Of a stretch of 64,000 nucleotides of DNA, positions 21,477 to 32,229 are shown piece by piece. Under the pieces are notes generated by a model. The model was not told the origin of the DNA. It made no database searches and saw nothing but the letters and a program-made list of their open reading frames with translations. Source of the DNA: Hyphomicrobium_A sp963724945. GTDB taxonomy: Bacteria; Pseudomonadota; Alphaproteobacteria; Rhizobiales; Hyphomicrobiaceae. The first letter of the stretch is position 1; each line of letters opens with the position of its first letter. Where the stretch lies: contig CAVRWL010000004.1 of NCBI GenBank assembly GCA_963724945.1, positions 13,135 through 77,134 on the forward strand, in the 5' to 3' direction. The position numbers and the translations under genes are program-made.

Positions 21477-21713
21477 ATGGAAAACCGTGACATGACCCGC
21501 ATGGCCAATCAGATCGCGGCCTTCTTCGAGGCGTATCCGCGCTCGGAGGCACTCGAGGGGATCGCAAAGCACGTCAAGAGCTTCTGGGACCCCAGAATGC
21601 GCAAGCAGCTCGACGCCTACATCGCCGCGGGGGCCGAAGGCCTGTCGCCTCTCGTCGTCGCCGCGCTGGCGCCAAAAGGCGGCTCACAACCCAAAGCTAA
21701 AGCCAAGGCCTGA
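21477..21713 (+). CDS. fdsD: Formate dehydrogenase delta subunit (FdsD)
   Basis: A 78-residue small subunit of soluble formate dehydrogenase. The conserved core MANQIAAFFEAYP…GIAKHVKSFWDPRMR is present, followed by a Lys/Ala-rich tail (QPKAKAKA). FdsD is needed for a stable or fully active FdsGBA complex; it has no cofactor. It closes the operon, 35 bases after fdhD. The initiating Met may be the ATG at 21477 or the later MTRMANQ. Confidence 0.9.
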   Translation: MENRDMTRMANQIAAFFEAYPRSEALEGIAKHVKSFWDPRMRKQLDAYIAAGAEGLSPLVVAALAPKGGSQPKAKAKA

Positions 21714-21927
21714 TCGGCAATTCTTGGTTAGCCAATCGCAGCGCGGCCCCGCTTGCAGCGGCTCCCGGCGAGGCATAGATTCCTCTTATTGCGAAGTTGC
21801 GAAGGCCGCGCCGGCGAGAGGCTTTTAGTGGCCCACGGTCCCTTTGCCGTGGGATGCTCACGCCAGCGATCTTGCTCTCTATGCGCGGCCGATGAAATGG
21901 CAGGAGGACCGCCACAGGAGGACCGTC

Positions 21928-22398
21928 ATGGGACTCGCATTGACGCTGCAGCAATACCTCGATGACAAGCACATCGACTACGATGTCCTGAAGCACAAGC
22001 GCACGCACTCATCGGAAGGCACCGCGCGCGCGAGCCACGTGCCCGGCGAGCGTCTCGCCAAAGCCGTGGTGCTGACGCGCGAGGGCGGCTTCGTCGTCGC
22101 CGTCGTTCCCGCCTGCGCCAAGGTCCGGCTCGATAGCATCGAGAGGATCCTCCATTGCCCCGTGAGCATAGCGAGCGAGGACGAGATCGCGGAGCTGTTC
22201 CCCGACTGCGATACGGGCGCGGTGCCGCCGATCCCGGAGGCCTACGCCGTCGAAGCCTTCATCGACGAGAGCCTGGATGCGCAGCCCGACGTCTATCTGG
22301 AGGGCGGTGACCATCGCAGCCTCGTCCACATCTCGGGCGAGCAGTTCCGCGCTCTGATGAAGGACGTGCGTCACGCGCGCATTGCCGCGAGCCACTGA
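21928..22398 (+). CDS. YbaK/EbsC-family aminoacyl-tRNA deacylase
   Basis: A 156-residue member of the YbaK/ProX editing family, which hydrolyses mischarged aminoacyl-tRNAs in trans. Visible features are the N-terminal YLDDKHIDYDVLKHKRTHSSEGTAR, AKAVVLTREGGFVVAVVPA with the conserved lysine, and YLEGGDHRSLVHISGEQF. The start is ATG 21928 after an AGGAGGA ribosome-binding site. Some relatives are fused to a CBS-type domain; this one is the single domain. The exact tRNA is not readable from sequence. Confidence 0.83.
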   Translation: MGLALTLQQYLDDKHIDYDVLKHKRTHSSEGTARASHVPGERLAKAVVLTREGGFVVAVVPACAKVRLDSIERILHCPVSIASEDEIAELFPDCDTGAVPPIPEAYAVEAFIDESLDAQPDVYLEGGDHRSLVHISGEQFRALMKDVRHARIAASH

Positions 22399-22428
22399 GG
22401 CAACCCACTGAGACCTAGGCGCGCCGGC

Positions 22429-25400
22429 TCACACGACCGCCGTCTTGTCGAGGTGCGCCACCATGAGCGGGTAGACGTCGCGGGCTGCATTCTTTCCGAA
22501 GATGCAGTCGATGTGGCCATACCCGGGGATTACCCGGCGCTCGTAGAGCTGGCGGCCGTTCGCTGCGGCGAGCCGCTCAAGCGTCCGCTCCGTGCTCGCG
22601 GGAAGGAAGCACGCGTTCTTGGCCCCGTGGATGAACAGGATCGGCAGCGCCAGGCGCCCGATATGGGGCAGGTAGACGTCGTTGCCGTTTCTGTCGAGCA
22701 CGTGTCCTCTCCGCGTAAAGAGGGCGAGCTCTTTGAAGGCGTCGATGTTGGCCTCCCCGAACATCTCGGCAAGGCCCGAGGTGACGGTCGCCTCGTTGAG
22801 CTGCTCGAGCTGGTAGAGCCGCCCGTAGAGCGCGGTGATGCGGTTCGAGGTGGCGTCACGCGTGCGTTCCGAGCGCGGCACCGCAACGATGAGCTGCAGC
22901 ACCTTGTCGAGCGCGCGCTCGAGGAGCCCGTCGGAGGTGGTCGCGCGCGCGTCCACGACGTCTATCCCCATCAGATCGAAGACATCCGGCGCGTGCAGGT
23001 ACGCGAGCATCCGCTGCGGGAACAACGGCACGACGTAGTCGGTGGCGATTTGCGATATGACGGCCGAGCGCACGCCTTCCAGGCCCGCCAACATCGCCAT
23101 GGAGAAGGTGGTCGCGCCGAAGCAATGGGCGAGCATCTGCACCGTGGCAGAGCCGGTAACGGCGCGCACCTTGGCGAGCGCGGCCGGATAGTCCTTGGTG
23201 GCGACGTCGTCGCCGGTCCACAGCTCGCGCGCGTAAGGCAGATCGACGCTGGCGCGGTAGTCGAGCAGCCAGCAGTCGTAGTCCGCCGCGACCAGGAACT
23301 CGATGAGGTTGGTCTCGATGGTATCGATCGCATAGATGAGGCTCGAGACGCCGAGCCCGTGCGAGAGCACGACGGGGCCCTTGCCGCCGCCGCGATAGCG
23401 CGTGAGCTTGAGGACCTTGCCGTCGCTCGTCTTGGCGAGATGAAACTCGGGCTCCGGCACGCGCAGCGTCCGCTTCTTGCGCGGATTGACGGTATCGTAG
23501 CGGCCTGGGCGTGACAGCACGCCTCCGTAGGTGTCGAACAGCTCGCGGCTGAAGAAGCGTCCGAACTTGGCGACGGCCCGCAGACGATCGGCGGAATCCC
23601 GCCCGCCGAAGCCCTTAAGCGTCTGCATTTGCACGTAGAAATCAGATGGCGCGATCTCCAGCATGCCACGCGCGATATGCCCCGTCTGGGCCTTGGCGCC
23701 CATGCCGAGGTCGACATAAAGCCGCGTGGTGTCGCGCCAAAGGTCGAGATCGGCGTCCGAGCGCACGATCTTGTAGCCCTCGAAGTAGAACTCGCGGCCG
23801 TCACGCGCGCCGAAGGAGAAGCGGTAGTCGAAATGCTTGGTCTCCACCTCGTCCTCGTCCAACCGCAGCAGATTGAAGACGCCGTCAAAGATGTCCATGG
23901 GTTCCGGCGACAGCGAGGGACACTCGACGGAGCCGATGATGCGGCCGTTGTGGCTCTTCTCGTCGACGAAGCGGTCGACGTCGTCGATGATTACCGTGAC
24001 GGTGAAGCTTAAGGGCGTTCCGGCGTCGCGCCCGCGCCGCGCCGCCGTCTCGTGCGGCAACGTCACGTCGGGGGAGACGTAGCCCGCCATGCGCTCGGTG
24101 AACTCGACGCCGGCGGGCGCGAGCTTCTCGCGTCCATCCGGGCCGGCGTAGAGTGCCGGTGCATCCGTCTTCGGCGCATCCGAGAAGGTCAGGCCGTAGT
24201 CGCGGGCGAGATGGATCATCGCGCGCTCGGCGAGCGCCGTTATCGTCAGCAAGGGATTGACGCCCAAGGGGCGCGGAATGACCGAGCCGTCGCACACGTA
24301 GAGCCCGGCGTGCACCGCGCCATCGGCTGCGTCGGGATGCGCGTCAAACACCTGGCATTTGTGGTCCACGACGCCGCGCGTTCGATCCTGCCCCATCACG
24401 CAGCCTCCGAGCGGATGCACGGTGATGAGGCTGTTGCCGAGGATCGTATCGGTCAGCGGATTGCGCACGAAGGTGCCGCCGGTCGCTCTCGTCGCCCGCT
24501 TCAGGTTGCGCTCGGCGGCAGCGAAGATCGGCTGCTCGGCGACGCCCGGCCACGACACCTCGAGGCCGCCCGTCGTCGAGCCCGATGCGGCCCCGGCCGT
24601 CGTCATGGCTCATGACGAGATACGTCTGCGTGCGGTGGATAGCGCCCTGATAGGGGCCGAACAGCAGGCTCTGGCGCTCGCGCGCCTGCTCCTCGAGCGC
24701 GTCGAGAAGGCCTTTGTCCATGTCCTCCCCGAAGCGCGCCGCGCCGGCGGCCATGAGTGCCGGCAGCACAGGCGCGAGGCCCGACGGGATCGATCCTTCC
24801 TCGATCACCATGCCGTCCTCGAGCCGCTCTGCGTCGCGCAGATCGATGAGGCCAGTGATGCAGGGCCCGACGGGTCCCGTCTCGGCAGTGGGCGGCGCGC
24901 CGACGCCGATGCCGTTGACGGGCACGTCGTTGTTGTAGGCGAAGGCGAGCACGTCGCCGTTGCCGGTGAAGCGCTCGCCCAATTGATCGGAGACGGCGAG
25001 GCCCGCCGCGCGCGAGCGCAAGAGGATCTCGGTGGAACCGAGCGTGCCGGCGGCGAGCACGACGATATCGGCGGTGATCGACTGGTCGGCGGCGGCGAAC
25101 TTCTCGCGCTCGAGCCCCAAGGGCTCGAAATAGACGCGCCAGCGCCCGCGCTCGGGCAAGACGTGCGTGACGCGCAGCTCGGTGAAGATCTCGGCGCCGT
25201 GATTGTAGGCGTCCGCGATATAGGTCACCTGCACCGTGTTCTTCGCGCCGACATTGCAGCCCGCGCAGCAATCGCCGCACAGCGTGCATGCCGGCTGCTC
25301 GACGCCCGCGTAGTTGACCTGGCGCTCGAAGGTGACGTTGATCGGCGGGCGCACCACGTCGCGGCCGAGCAAGTTGCCGCTCACCTCCAGCGCCTTCAGC

Positions 25401-25867
25401 TTGGCGAGTGGCGGCGCGTCGGGATAGGGCGTGGGGCGCAGCACCTCTTGCGCGCGCGCAAAGCCCTCCTGGCGCGTCTCGTCGCCGGCGATCTCCTTGG
25501 GCCAGACGGGATCGTCCCAAACGCGCGGATCGGGGGGCAGCGAGACGTTGGCGTTGATGAGCGAGCCGCCGCCCAGCCCGCAGCCGAGCAGCACGTGAAT
25601 GTCGTTGCCGAGGCGGAGATCATAAAGCCCGAGCCGCGAGCCGGCGATGTGGGTGCCGTCCTTGGCGACCTGAAACTGCTCCTGCGCCTCGATCAAGCGG
25701 TCGGGAAAGTCGCCGATCGCAAACTCGCGGCCGCGCTCGAGCACGGCGACGCGCTTGCCGCAACGGGCGAGCCGCGAGGCGGCGACGCCGCCGCCGTAGC
25801 CCGAGCCGACCACGACGACATCGTAGCGCAGCTTCAGATCGGCGATGGACTTGGACAGCCGCCGCAT
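22429..25867 (-). CDS. GMC oxidoreductase fused to a C-terminal alpha/beta hydrolase (one frame break)
   Basis: About 1,145 residues once a single extra base near 24565 is removed. The N-terminal half is an FAD-dependent GMC oxidoreductase: VVVGSGYGGGVAASRLA for the ADP part of FAD, LGCGLGGGSLINANV, a cysteine cluster CTLCGDCCAGCNVGAK, and NPLLTITALAERAMIH near the end. The C-terminal 310 residues are an alpha/beta hydrolase (LSHGLGVSSLIYAID) whose nucleophile elbow reads AHCFGATT, with Cys in place of Ser, and a final GYGHIDC histidine. The layout resembles cholesterol-oxidase or long-chain-alcohol-oxidase-like GMC proteins. The substrate is unknown. It starts 5 bases after the upstream GMC gene in an operon. 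Confidence 0.82.
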
Positions 25868-25871
25868 CGCC

Positions 25872-27678
25872 TCAGTCTCCTCCTGCGCCCATCAAGTCGC
25901 GCCGCCAATGCCCGAACCACACGGGCTCTTTCTTGTCCGCGGCTGCAGCCTTGGGCGGCGCAATGACGGGACGCTCAGGCGCGTCCTCCCCCTTCATCTC
26001 CCAGCCGTAGTCGCGGGCGAGATGGATCATCGCGCGCTCGGCGAGCGCCGTGATGGTCAACAGCGGGTGGATGCCGAGCGGGCACGGGATGACGGCGCCA
26101 TCGCAGACGTAGAGGCCGGCATGCACGGCGCCTGCGTCGCGATCCTCGCTCGTGTCGAACACCTGCCCCTTGTGATTGACGACCCCCATCGTGCGGTCGG
26201 CGCCCATGGTGCACCCGCCGAGCGGGTGCACGGTCATGAGGTTGCCGCCGAAGATGCGCTCCGTCGCCGGATTGCGCATGTAGGTGCCGCCCGTCGCCGC
26301 CGCCGCGGCCATGAGCACGCTCTCGATGCGTTGGAACACACGCTGGCGCGGACCGTTGGACCATTCGATGGCTATGCGATCGTCTTGCAGCCGCATCAGG
26401 CCGTTGCCGGCATCGTGGCCGACCGCGAGGAACGTCTGCGTGTTGTGGACGGCGCCGTCGTAAGCGCCCTTGATCAGACTTTCGGTCGCGCGACCCAAAG
26501 CGTCGAGACCGTCGGAAAGCGATCGAGCCTCGCTCTCGCCGAACAGCGCGGCGCCAGGTGCCAAGAGCGCCGGCAGTAGCGGCGCGAAGGCGCTCGGCAA
26601 CGCGCACTCGACGATCGCCAGGCCGTTCGCGCACATCGGGGTCGTCGCGCAGATCGATGAGGCCGTTGACGGCCTGCCCCACCGGCGGCACGTGCACCTT
26701 CGCCGGGTAGCCGACGCCGACACCATTGACGGGGACGTCGTTGTTGTAGGCGAGCGCGATTGCGTCGCCGTTGCTGGTGAAGCGGGCCCCGAGCCATTCC
26801 GAGAGCTTGAGGCCTTTCGCCTGCGAGCGCAGCAGGATCTCGGTGGAGCCGAGCGTGCCCGCCCCGAGCACGACGATGTCGGCTTTGATCTCGTCCCTGA
26901 AGGAGCGGTGCCGGCTACCATCGCCGCCGCGTATCCAGACGCGCCACGCGCCGTCCGCCTCCTTGGCAAGCGCGTAGACGCACGTCTCGGTGAAGATCTC
27001 CGCGCCGAAGCTCTCCGCGTCCGCGAGGTAGGTCGAGGCGACCGTGGTCTTGGCGCCGACGTTGCAGCCGCCGCAGCAGTCCCCACACTGCGTGCAGCCC
27101 TCCTGGTAGACGCCGGCGGCGTTGGGAGCCGGACGCTTGGGCGACATGCAAAGGCACCGGCGAAACACTGCGCCCCAAGGCCGACGCGGCGAGGCGGAGC
27201 GCGCGCACTTTTTCAAACGAAGATGTGTCGGCGCACGGCTCAGGGCGCAGCATGTGGCGCGCGCGCACGAAGCCCTCGGCCAGCAGCCGGTCGCGGCGCA
27301 CCTGCCGGCGGCCAGGCGCGATCATCGAACACGCGCGCATCGGGCGACAGGCAGACGTTGGCGTTGATGAGGGACGTGCCGCCGAGACCGCAGGCCATCA
27401 TGACATTGACGTCTTCGCCGAGACGCACGTCGAACAACGCGGTGCGCTGAGCCCATGCGCACGTGCGCGCCGCTCACCTGCACCTCCTTCGCCGCGGCGG
27501 TCGCGCGATCGGGGAATTCGCCGGGGAGGAACTCGCGACCGCGCTCGAGCACGGCGACGCGCTTGCCGCAACGGGCGAGCCGCGCGGCGGCGACCCCGCC
27601 GCCATAGCCCGAGCCGACCACGACGACGTCGTAATCCGCTTTGAGCTCGGAAGCTGGCTTCGATAGCCGCGCCTGCAT
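25872..27678 (-). CDS. Second GMC-family oxidoreductase (four frame breaks)
   Basis: About 600 residues, a paralogue of the GMC half of the next gene: VVVGSGYGGGVAAARLA, ACGLGGTSLINANV, CTQCGDCCGGCNVGAK, LGAGTLGSTEILLRS, VHPLGGCTMGADRTMG and NPATERIFGG all recur. The frame breaks near 27441, 27312, 27149 and 26643, each by one extra base, with conserved sequence continuing in the next frame. There is no hydrolase fusion. It lies between the metallophosphoesterase (upstream) and the fused GMC gene (5 bases downstream), so two related oxidases are made from one transcript. Confidence 0.8.
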
Positions 27679-27685
27679 GATTCCC

Positions 27686-29650
27686 TCAAGCTCCCTCCGG
27701 ACGGGCTTTCGCGACGTTTGATGTCCCCAACGCGTATCTCGATCGGGCCCTCGATGAGGATCGGCCGCAAGGGCCGCAGCGGCACGATGGCCGGGCCCGC
27801 GGAGACTTCATCGCCGCCGCGCTGCTTGGCGCGGCGCCACGCCCAGCGCCGCGGCGTCCGGCGCAGCCCTACGGGAAAGATCGTCAGCTTGTTCGGCTCG
27901 ATCTTGAGGCGAAGAAAATTCTTGTAGTCGGGAATGCCCATCGACGCGAATGCCTGATCGCAGTGCAGCCCGATGAGACAAGCAGATCGTCAGGTAGGCG
28001 CCCCAGACGAAGCCCGCGGCGATACCGCCGAGGAAGATCAGCTCGAGCGGAAAGACCACGATGGCGCGGATGAGACCTTTCACCGTGCCCGGGGTGTCGA
28101 TCTGCATCTGCTGCAGCGTCGTCACCGCGCGCGGCCACAGCCAGTCGACGCTCACCCTCGAGGTCCACGATATGAAGGCGTAGAGCGCGAGCATCATCGC
28201 AATGTGCGCGAGCCCAGTGCAGGCAGGCGAGCGCCACGCGCACCCGGTTGCCGTAGGCGGGGTCCGCATAGATGAACAGCACGACCCACAGGCCCAAGCA
28301 CAACAACCCCAGCATGACGTTGTTCGCCGCAGCCAACGGGGCAATGATGAAGATGTGCGGGAACCAGTGGAAATCGGGGTCCTTGTTCAGGATGTCGCCC
28401 ACCTCCTGGAAGCGCCAGTTGCTCCCCTCGAGCCGCGTCGTGGCGAAGAACCAGGTGATCAGCCAGTAGAAGAAGCCCAAAGCGACGGCAAAACCGTAGT
28501 TCTTGAAGGGAAACGCGAGCGTCCAAAGGCTCAAGCGGCGGCTCGTCATGCGCGAGGGCCAGCACGACGGCTTGTCCGTGCTCTTGCCGTTCTTGATCTT
28601 GCAGCGAAGCGTGAGATCGATGTCCTGCCCAAGCCACGTGAACTTGCGCACGCTTTTCAAATAGTGCGTGGGCGAGAAGTAGGCGCCGCCGCCGCCCGCG
28701 GTGAAGAAGCTTGTGCCGCCGCCACCGTCTTTCGCGACAAAGCGGCTGTAATGATGCAGGTCGCCGGAGAGAACGGCACAGATGCGCGCGCCAGCGTCAT
28801 CGGCAATCTTGGTGATCTGGCTGAGGTTGTCCTCGCCCTGCTGCGTGTCGCCTTTGTCGTAGTTCCACGTGGGCTCAGGCGTGCACAAGATCAGCTTGGG
28901 GGCTTCGGTCGGGTGCTGCTTCATCGCCTCGGCGACGCCCTCGAAGTAGAGCACCTGGCCGGCGTCGAGGTATTGCGCGAGCTGGATGTCGGCGCCCCAG
29001 ATCCACCAGTTGTGCGGCAGCCGTATCGCGAAGTAGCTGCGGTGCTGCGGGCACAGCCAGCCGCCGATGTGGTTCTGGGTGTCGTGCCCGAAGCGGGCCT
29101 TGCAGAACATGTAGTCGAAGGAGCTGAGACCGTCGTACCAGTCATGGTTGCCGGGCAGCACGAACAAGAGCCGGCGCCAGTTGCCGTCGGAGGCCGCAGG
29201 CAGCGCCGTCTTGTAAGGGAATTCAAATCGCTCGCGGTAGGCCTTGCGCGTCGGGTAGGGATAGACCTGGTCGCCGCCCATGACGAGCAGCTTGGCGGCG
29301 GGAAGCTTGCCGACCCCGTCGATCTCGACCGACGGCGCACTGATCAGCGAGGCCATCGCGAAGGTGGAATCGAAGCCGTCGCCCAGGTCGGCGACATAGT
29401 CGACCCAAACCGTATTGCCGTCGCCGAGCTGGGGTAGGTCGGAGTAATTGTAGCGTCCGACGACGGTCTTCATCACCTCGGGCGTAAAGCCGTCGATCGT
29501 CGCCTGCATGATGCGCTGGTCGGCATATTGGCCGAAGAGCTCGGAGACGACGGAGCGCCAGCCCGTAGAGACGAGATGGCCCGGGCTGTACCAGCGGACC
29601 ATGCGCGGCAGCGCATTGATGTCGACGGGCTCCCCCCGGCCTGAGGCCAT
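27686..29650 (-). CDS. Membrane metallophosphoesterase (two or three frame breaks)
   Basis: About 650 residues. The first 360 form a calcineurin-like phosphoesterase domain: LLVMGGDQVYPYP, VLPGNHDWYDG, and SGDLHHYSRF for the metal ligands. The rest carries several membrane helices (AFPFKNYGFAVALGFFYWLITWFF, IFIIAPLAAANNVMLGLLCLGLWVVLFIY, IRAIVVFPLELIFLGGIAAGFVWGAY) and a soluble tail (MGIPDYKNFLRLKI). Extra bases fall near 28219 and 27977; a third before 27686 would give a sensible TGA stop. The start is ATG 29650. It is the first gene of the GMC operon. The substrate is unknown. Confidence 0.78.
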
Positions 29651-29977
29651 GTGCCGAACTCCCCCCATGCGACTGAAATAACGACGTTTCTTGGCGGCCG
29701 GAGTCCCGCAGTCCGTCCTCGCCCGAGTTTAGGTTGGTGCGCCAACGATGTCCAGGATGGCACCCAGGGATGCCCGGCAGCTGTTGCAGCCGGCCGATCG
29801 GCGGCAACCATTGGGCCGCAATGGCGGGATGGAGGCGCGCCCCACCCGGTTGACGCCGGTCATAGGCCGGCCGGCGGCGCCGCCCTAGGATGCTTCTCAA
29901 CCAGGGCTTAACCCGCATCCGCTTGGCTTGCCTTACCCGACCAGTTGGCCCTGCAGCAGCACTCAAGGGGAACGACG
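29651..29977. other. Non-coding gap between divergent genes
   Basis: A 327-base gap between the metallophosphoesterase start and a small plus-strand gene. It should hold promoters for both directions; I find no clear consensus site, repeat or RNA gene. Confidence 0.4.
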
Positions 29978-30215
29978 ATGGCAGACATGCAGAAGTACAC
30001 CGAAGACCTGAAGCGCATGCGCGACGAGATCAAGCTCAAGATCCATCTGGGCTCGAAGGAGGCTCAGGAGGAATGGGCGGATCTGGAGAAGCGCTGGAAG
30101 GCCTTTCGCGAGAAGGCCGAGCTCAACCGCACTGCCGGCGAGATCGGGTCAACCGTCAAGCAGCTCGGCTCCGACCTGAAGAGCCGCCTACGAGCGCATC
30201 CGCAAGGCGATGTGA
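29978..30215 (+). CDS. Small helical protein of unknown function (one frame break)
   Basis: A charged, all-helical protein of about 78 residues with heptad character (YTEDLKRMRDEIKLKIHLG, DLEKRWKAFREKAEL). It starts at ATG 29978 after an AAGGGG site. An extra base near 30186 breaks the frame; removing it gives LKSAYERIRKAM and a stop at 30215. I do not recognise a named family; the architecture suggests a soluble coiled-coil protein. Confidence 0.6.
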
Positions 30216-30280
30216 GGGCTGCGCTCCCGCGCTGAGATTTGGCGCCGCGCGAGCGCCGTTCCGATGACGCTGCATTGGCC

Positions 30281-30613
30281 TCAGGAAGAGGAGCGCTTTG
30301 GCGGCGTCTGCGACCAATGGCGGCCGATGTCCCTGAAGAACTTGTACCAATACCAGATGAGGAAGATCGGCACGCCGATGTCGTAGACCGCATCAAGGCC
30401 GGGGATCGGCTCGACAGGAATTGCCAACGCTCCTGCCGCCGCCGTCGCGCCGACGCGATAGCTCAGCGCCGTCAAAACGCGCTTCAGAGGGTTTGTCGGC
30501 GGCAGCAGCGACACGATAACAATAAGAGCGATGAGCAGCACGACCATCACGCCCACGAAAATGAGAAGGTCGCGCACGATGCCTTCGATCGCAGTTAGCG
30601 AGTCAGCGCTCAT
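30281..30613 (-). CDS. Small membrane protein of unknown function
   Basis: A 110-residue protein with a strong N-terminal helix (LLIFVGVMVVLLIALIVIVSLLP) and two further hydrophobic segments (AAAGALAIPVEP, VYDIGVPIFLIWYWYKFFRDIG). It starts at ATG 30613. The open frame further upstream is not conserved-looking. No functional motif is visible. Confidence 0.65.
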   Translation of the reverse strand: MSADSLTAIEGIVRDLLIFVGVMVVLLIALIVIVSLLPPTNPLKRVLTALSYRVGATAAAGALAIPVEPIPGLDAVYDIGVPIFLIWYWYKFFRDIGRHWSQTPPKRSSS

Positions 30614-30776
30614 GGGAGATTTCTCCGGCCTCGGTCGCGGACGTCTCAGCGGCACCCACGCTGAGCGTGCAAGCCGCATTATAGGCGCCATCGACACAGG
30701 CGGCGCGATTATTGGAGACTGGGCCGCGAGCAGCCGAGAGAGGTCTCGCTCTCTGCCGCAGCAAGTGGCGACGGGA

Positions 30777-31058
30777 TCAACGGCCAGTGCAGGCCTGGTA
30801 CCGGTCCCACCAAACCTGAGCGCCCGTTGCGAGCGCATAGCTGCGAATGCACCCACAATCGCCGTAGCCGCAGACATTGGCCCTGTAATAGCGAATGTGC
30901 GGCCGATAGTACCTTCTGGCGTAGAGGCGAGGCTGCACCACCCAGCCCCTTTGGCACCCGCGCGCGCGCGAGCACGCGCTGGCTGGATCTGCCAGTGCCG
31001 CGAGAGCTCCCGCGCAGGCGACCGCCGCGACAAGAGCAGCCAAGCTCGGCTTCGTCAT
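30777..31058 (-). CDS. Small secreted cysteine-containing protein
   Basis: A 93-residue protein with a signal peptide (MTKPSLAALVAAVACAGALAALADPASA) and a Tyr/Arg-rich mature part holding six cysteines (CSRARGC, NVCGYGDCGC, QAC) that could form disulfides. The start is ATG 31058, chosen over the upstream ATG because of an AGGAGG site. It resembles other short exported cysteine-bearing proteins of Hyphomicrobiales; the function is unknown. Confidence 0.65.
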   Translation of the reverse strand: MTKPSLAALVAAVACAGALAALADPASACSRARGCQRGWVVQPRLYARRYYRPHIRYYRANVCGYGDCGCIRSYALATGAQVWWDRYQACTGR

Positions 31059-31254
31059 GAAAGCCTCCTGATCCACCGCCGCCTCGTTGGCGCAAATGCG
31101 TCTTCGTGAGAAGAGGCCAAGCGAGGGTGCGGCATGCGGCCGTCCGCGTAATGGCGACCGCCGGCGCTCCTATACTCAGTGCGATCACCTTTACGCTGGC
31201 TTAACAACGACTTGCAGATGCGGTCGTGCCGTACGCTACCAGCGACCGAGCCCG

Positions 31255-31792
31255 TCAGCGGAGACGGCTCCAAACAAACTTGCCGTGCTTCCAGTACAGT
31301 ATGAAATCGCAGCTACCGCCATCCGGATCTGGACAGCGATCCTGCAGCTTGCGACTGACCGATAACGCGAGGAGCCGGAAATACCCTTTCTCCGATGCGC
31401 TCAGAAACCAGTCGGGATCAGCCACCTCATCCAAGACCTTTTCCCACCGATGCGCCCCGACCTGCTTGAATACCCTCAGCTCGCAGCCTGCGGTGTTGCA
31501 CGCGCCAAAACTCTTCATCTGGCCGCTGCACGCTCTCCAGCTATCGAGAAGAATGTCCTTTGAGCCGTCGCGATCGAGATCGATGATCGTCACGCCGGCC
31601 TTAGGATCTTCTGTCGGCTGGCTCCCCTGCTCCCGACACTCGCTCCGTACCTGAGCCAGAATTCTTGCTAACCTGGGCAGGATATTCGGAGGCCTCAAGA
31701 TCTAGGTACGAGTAAGCCGACGCGCCAAAGGGATAAAAAGCGGCCGCGCACGCGACCGCCGCGATCATGAAGTTCCGCGCAATCGATCCCAT
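31255..31792 (-). CDS. Exported hypothetical protein with a Ca-binding-like loop (one frame break)
   Basis: The signal peptide (MGSIARNFMIAAVACAAAFYPFGASA) is in one frame and the mature domain in the next; an extra base near 31663 separates YPAQVSK from ILAQVRSEC. Joined, it is about 178 residues. The domain has a DLDRDGSKDILLD loop like an FG-GAP/VCBS calcium site, then GCELRVFKQVG and FILYWKHGKFVW. It may be a periplasmic lipid- or sugar-binding-like protein; the function is not known. Confidence 0.65.
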
Positions 31793-31969
31793 CCCATATG
31801 CTCCCTAAACTTCGTCACGCCCGAGGGATTCGGTACGCCACGCACCGCCGCCCATTCCACCGCGCTTTCCGCTTCTTCGTAAGCCTGCCGAGCTCGCGGC
31901 CGATCGAGGCCGAATGCGAGTGGGAGCGCAGAGTGGGAATGGAACGACTGCGTAACACACTGAAGTAGT

Positions 31970-32044
31970 TGGCTGGGGCGGGAGGACTCGAACCTCCGAA
32001 TGGCGGAATCAAAATCCGCTGCCTTACCACTTGGCTACGCCCCA
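31970..32044 (-). tRNA. tRNA-Gln (anticodon TTG)
   Basis: A 75-base cloverleaf on the minus strand. The acceptor stem pairs TGGGGCG with CGCCCCA, the anticodon loop reads TTTTGAT (anticodon TTG), and the T arm contains GGTTCGAGTCC. The 3' CCA is encoded (31970-31972). Confidence 0.95.
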
Positions 32045-32229
32045 GTGGGAAAGCGCGTCTCTAACGTGTTCCCGCGGGGCCCGCAAGGTGGGGCGGGTAG
32101 ACGGTGGGTGGTGACCTCACGGGAGACCAAATCGCCGTTCCCAAAGCTCCCCATTGGCCCAGGCCGGCGTTTTGGTGCTCCGGCGGTGGCGGCAAGGTGA
32201 CCGTCGTCTTCGTCGAAGCCGACGTGCCG

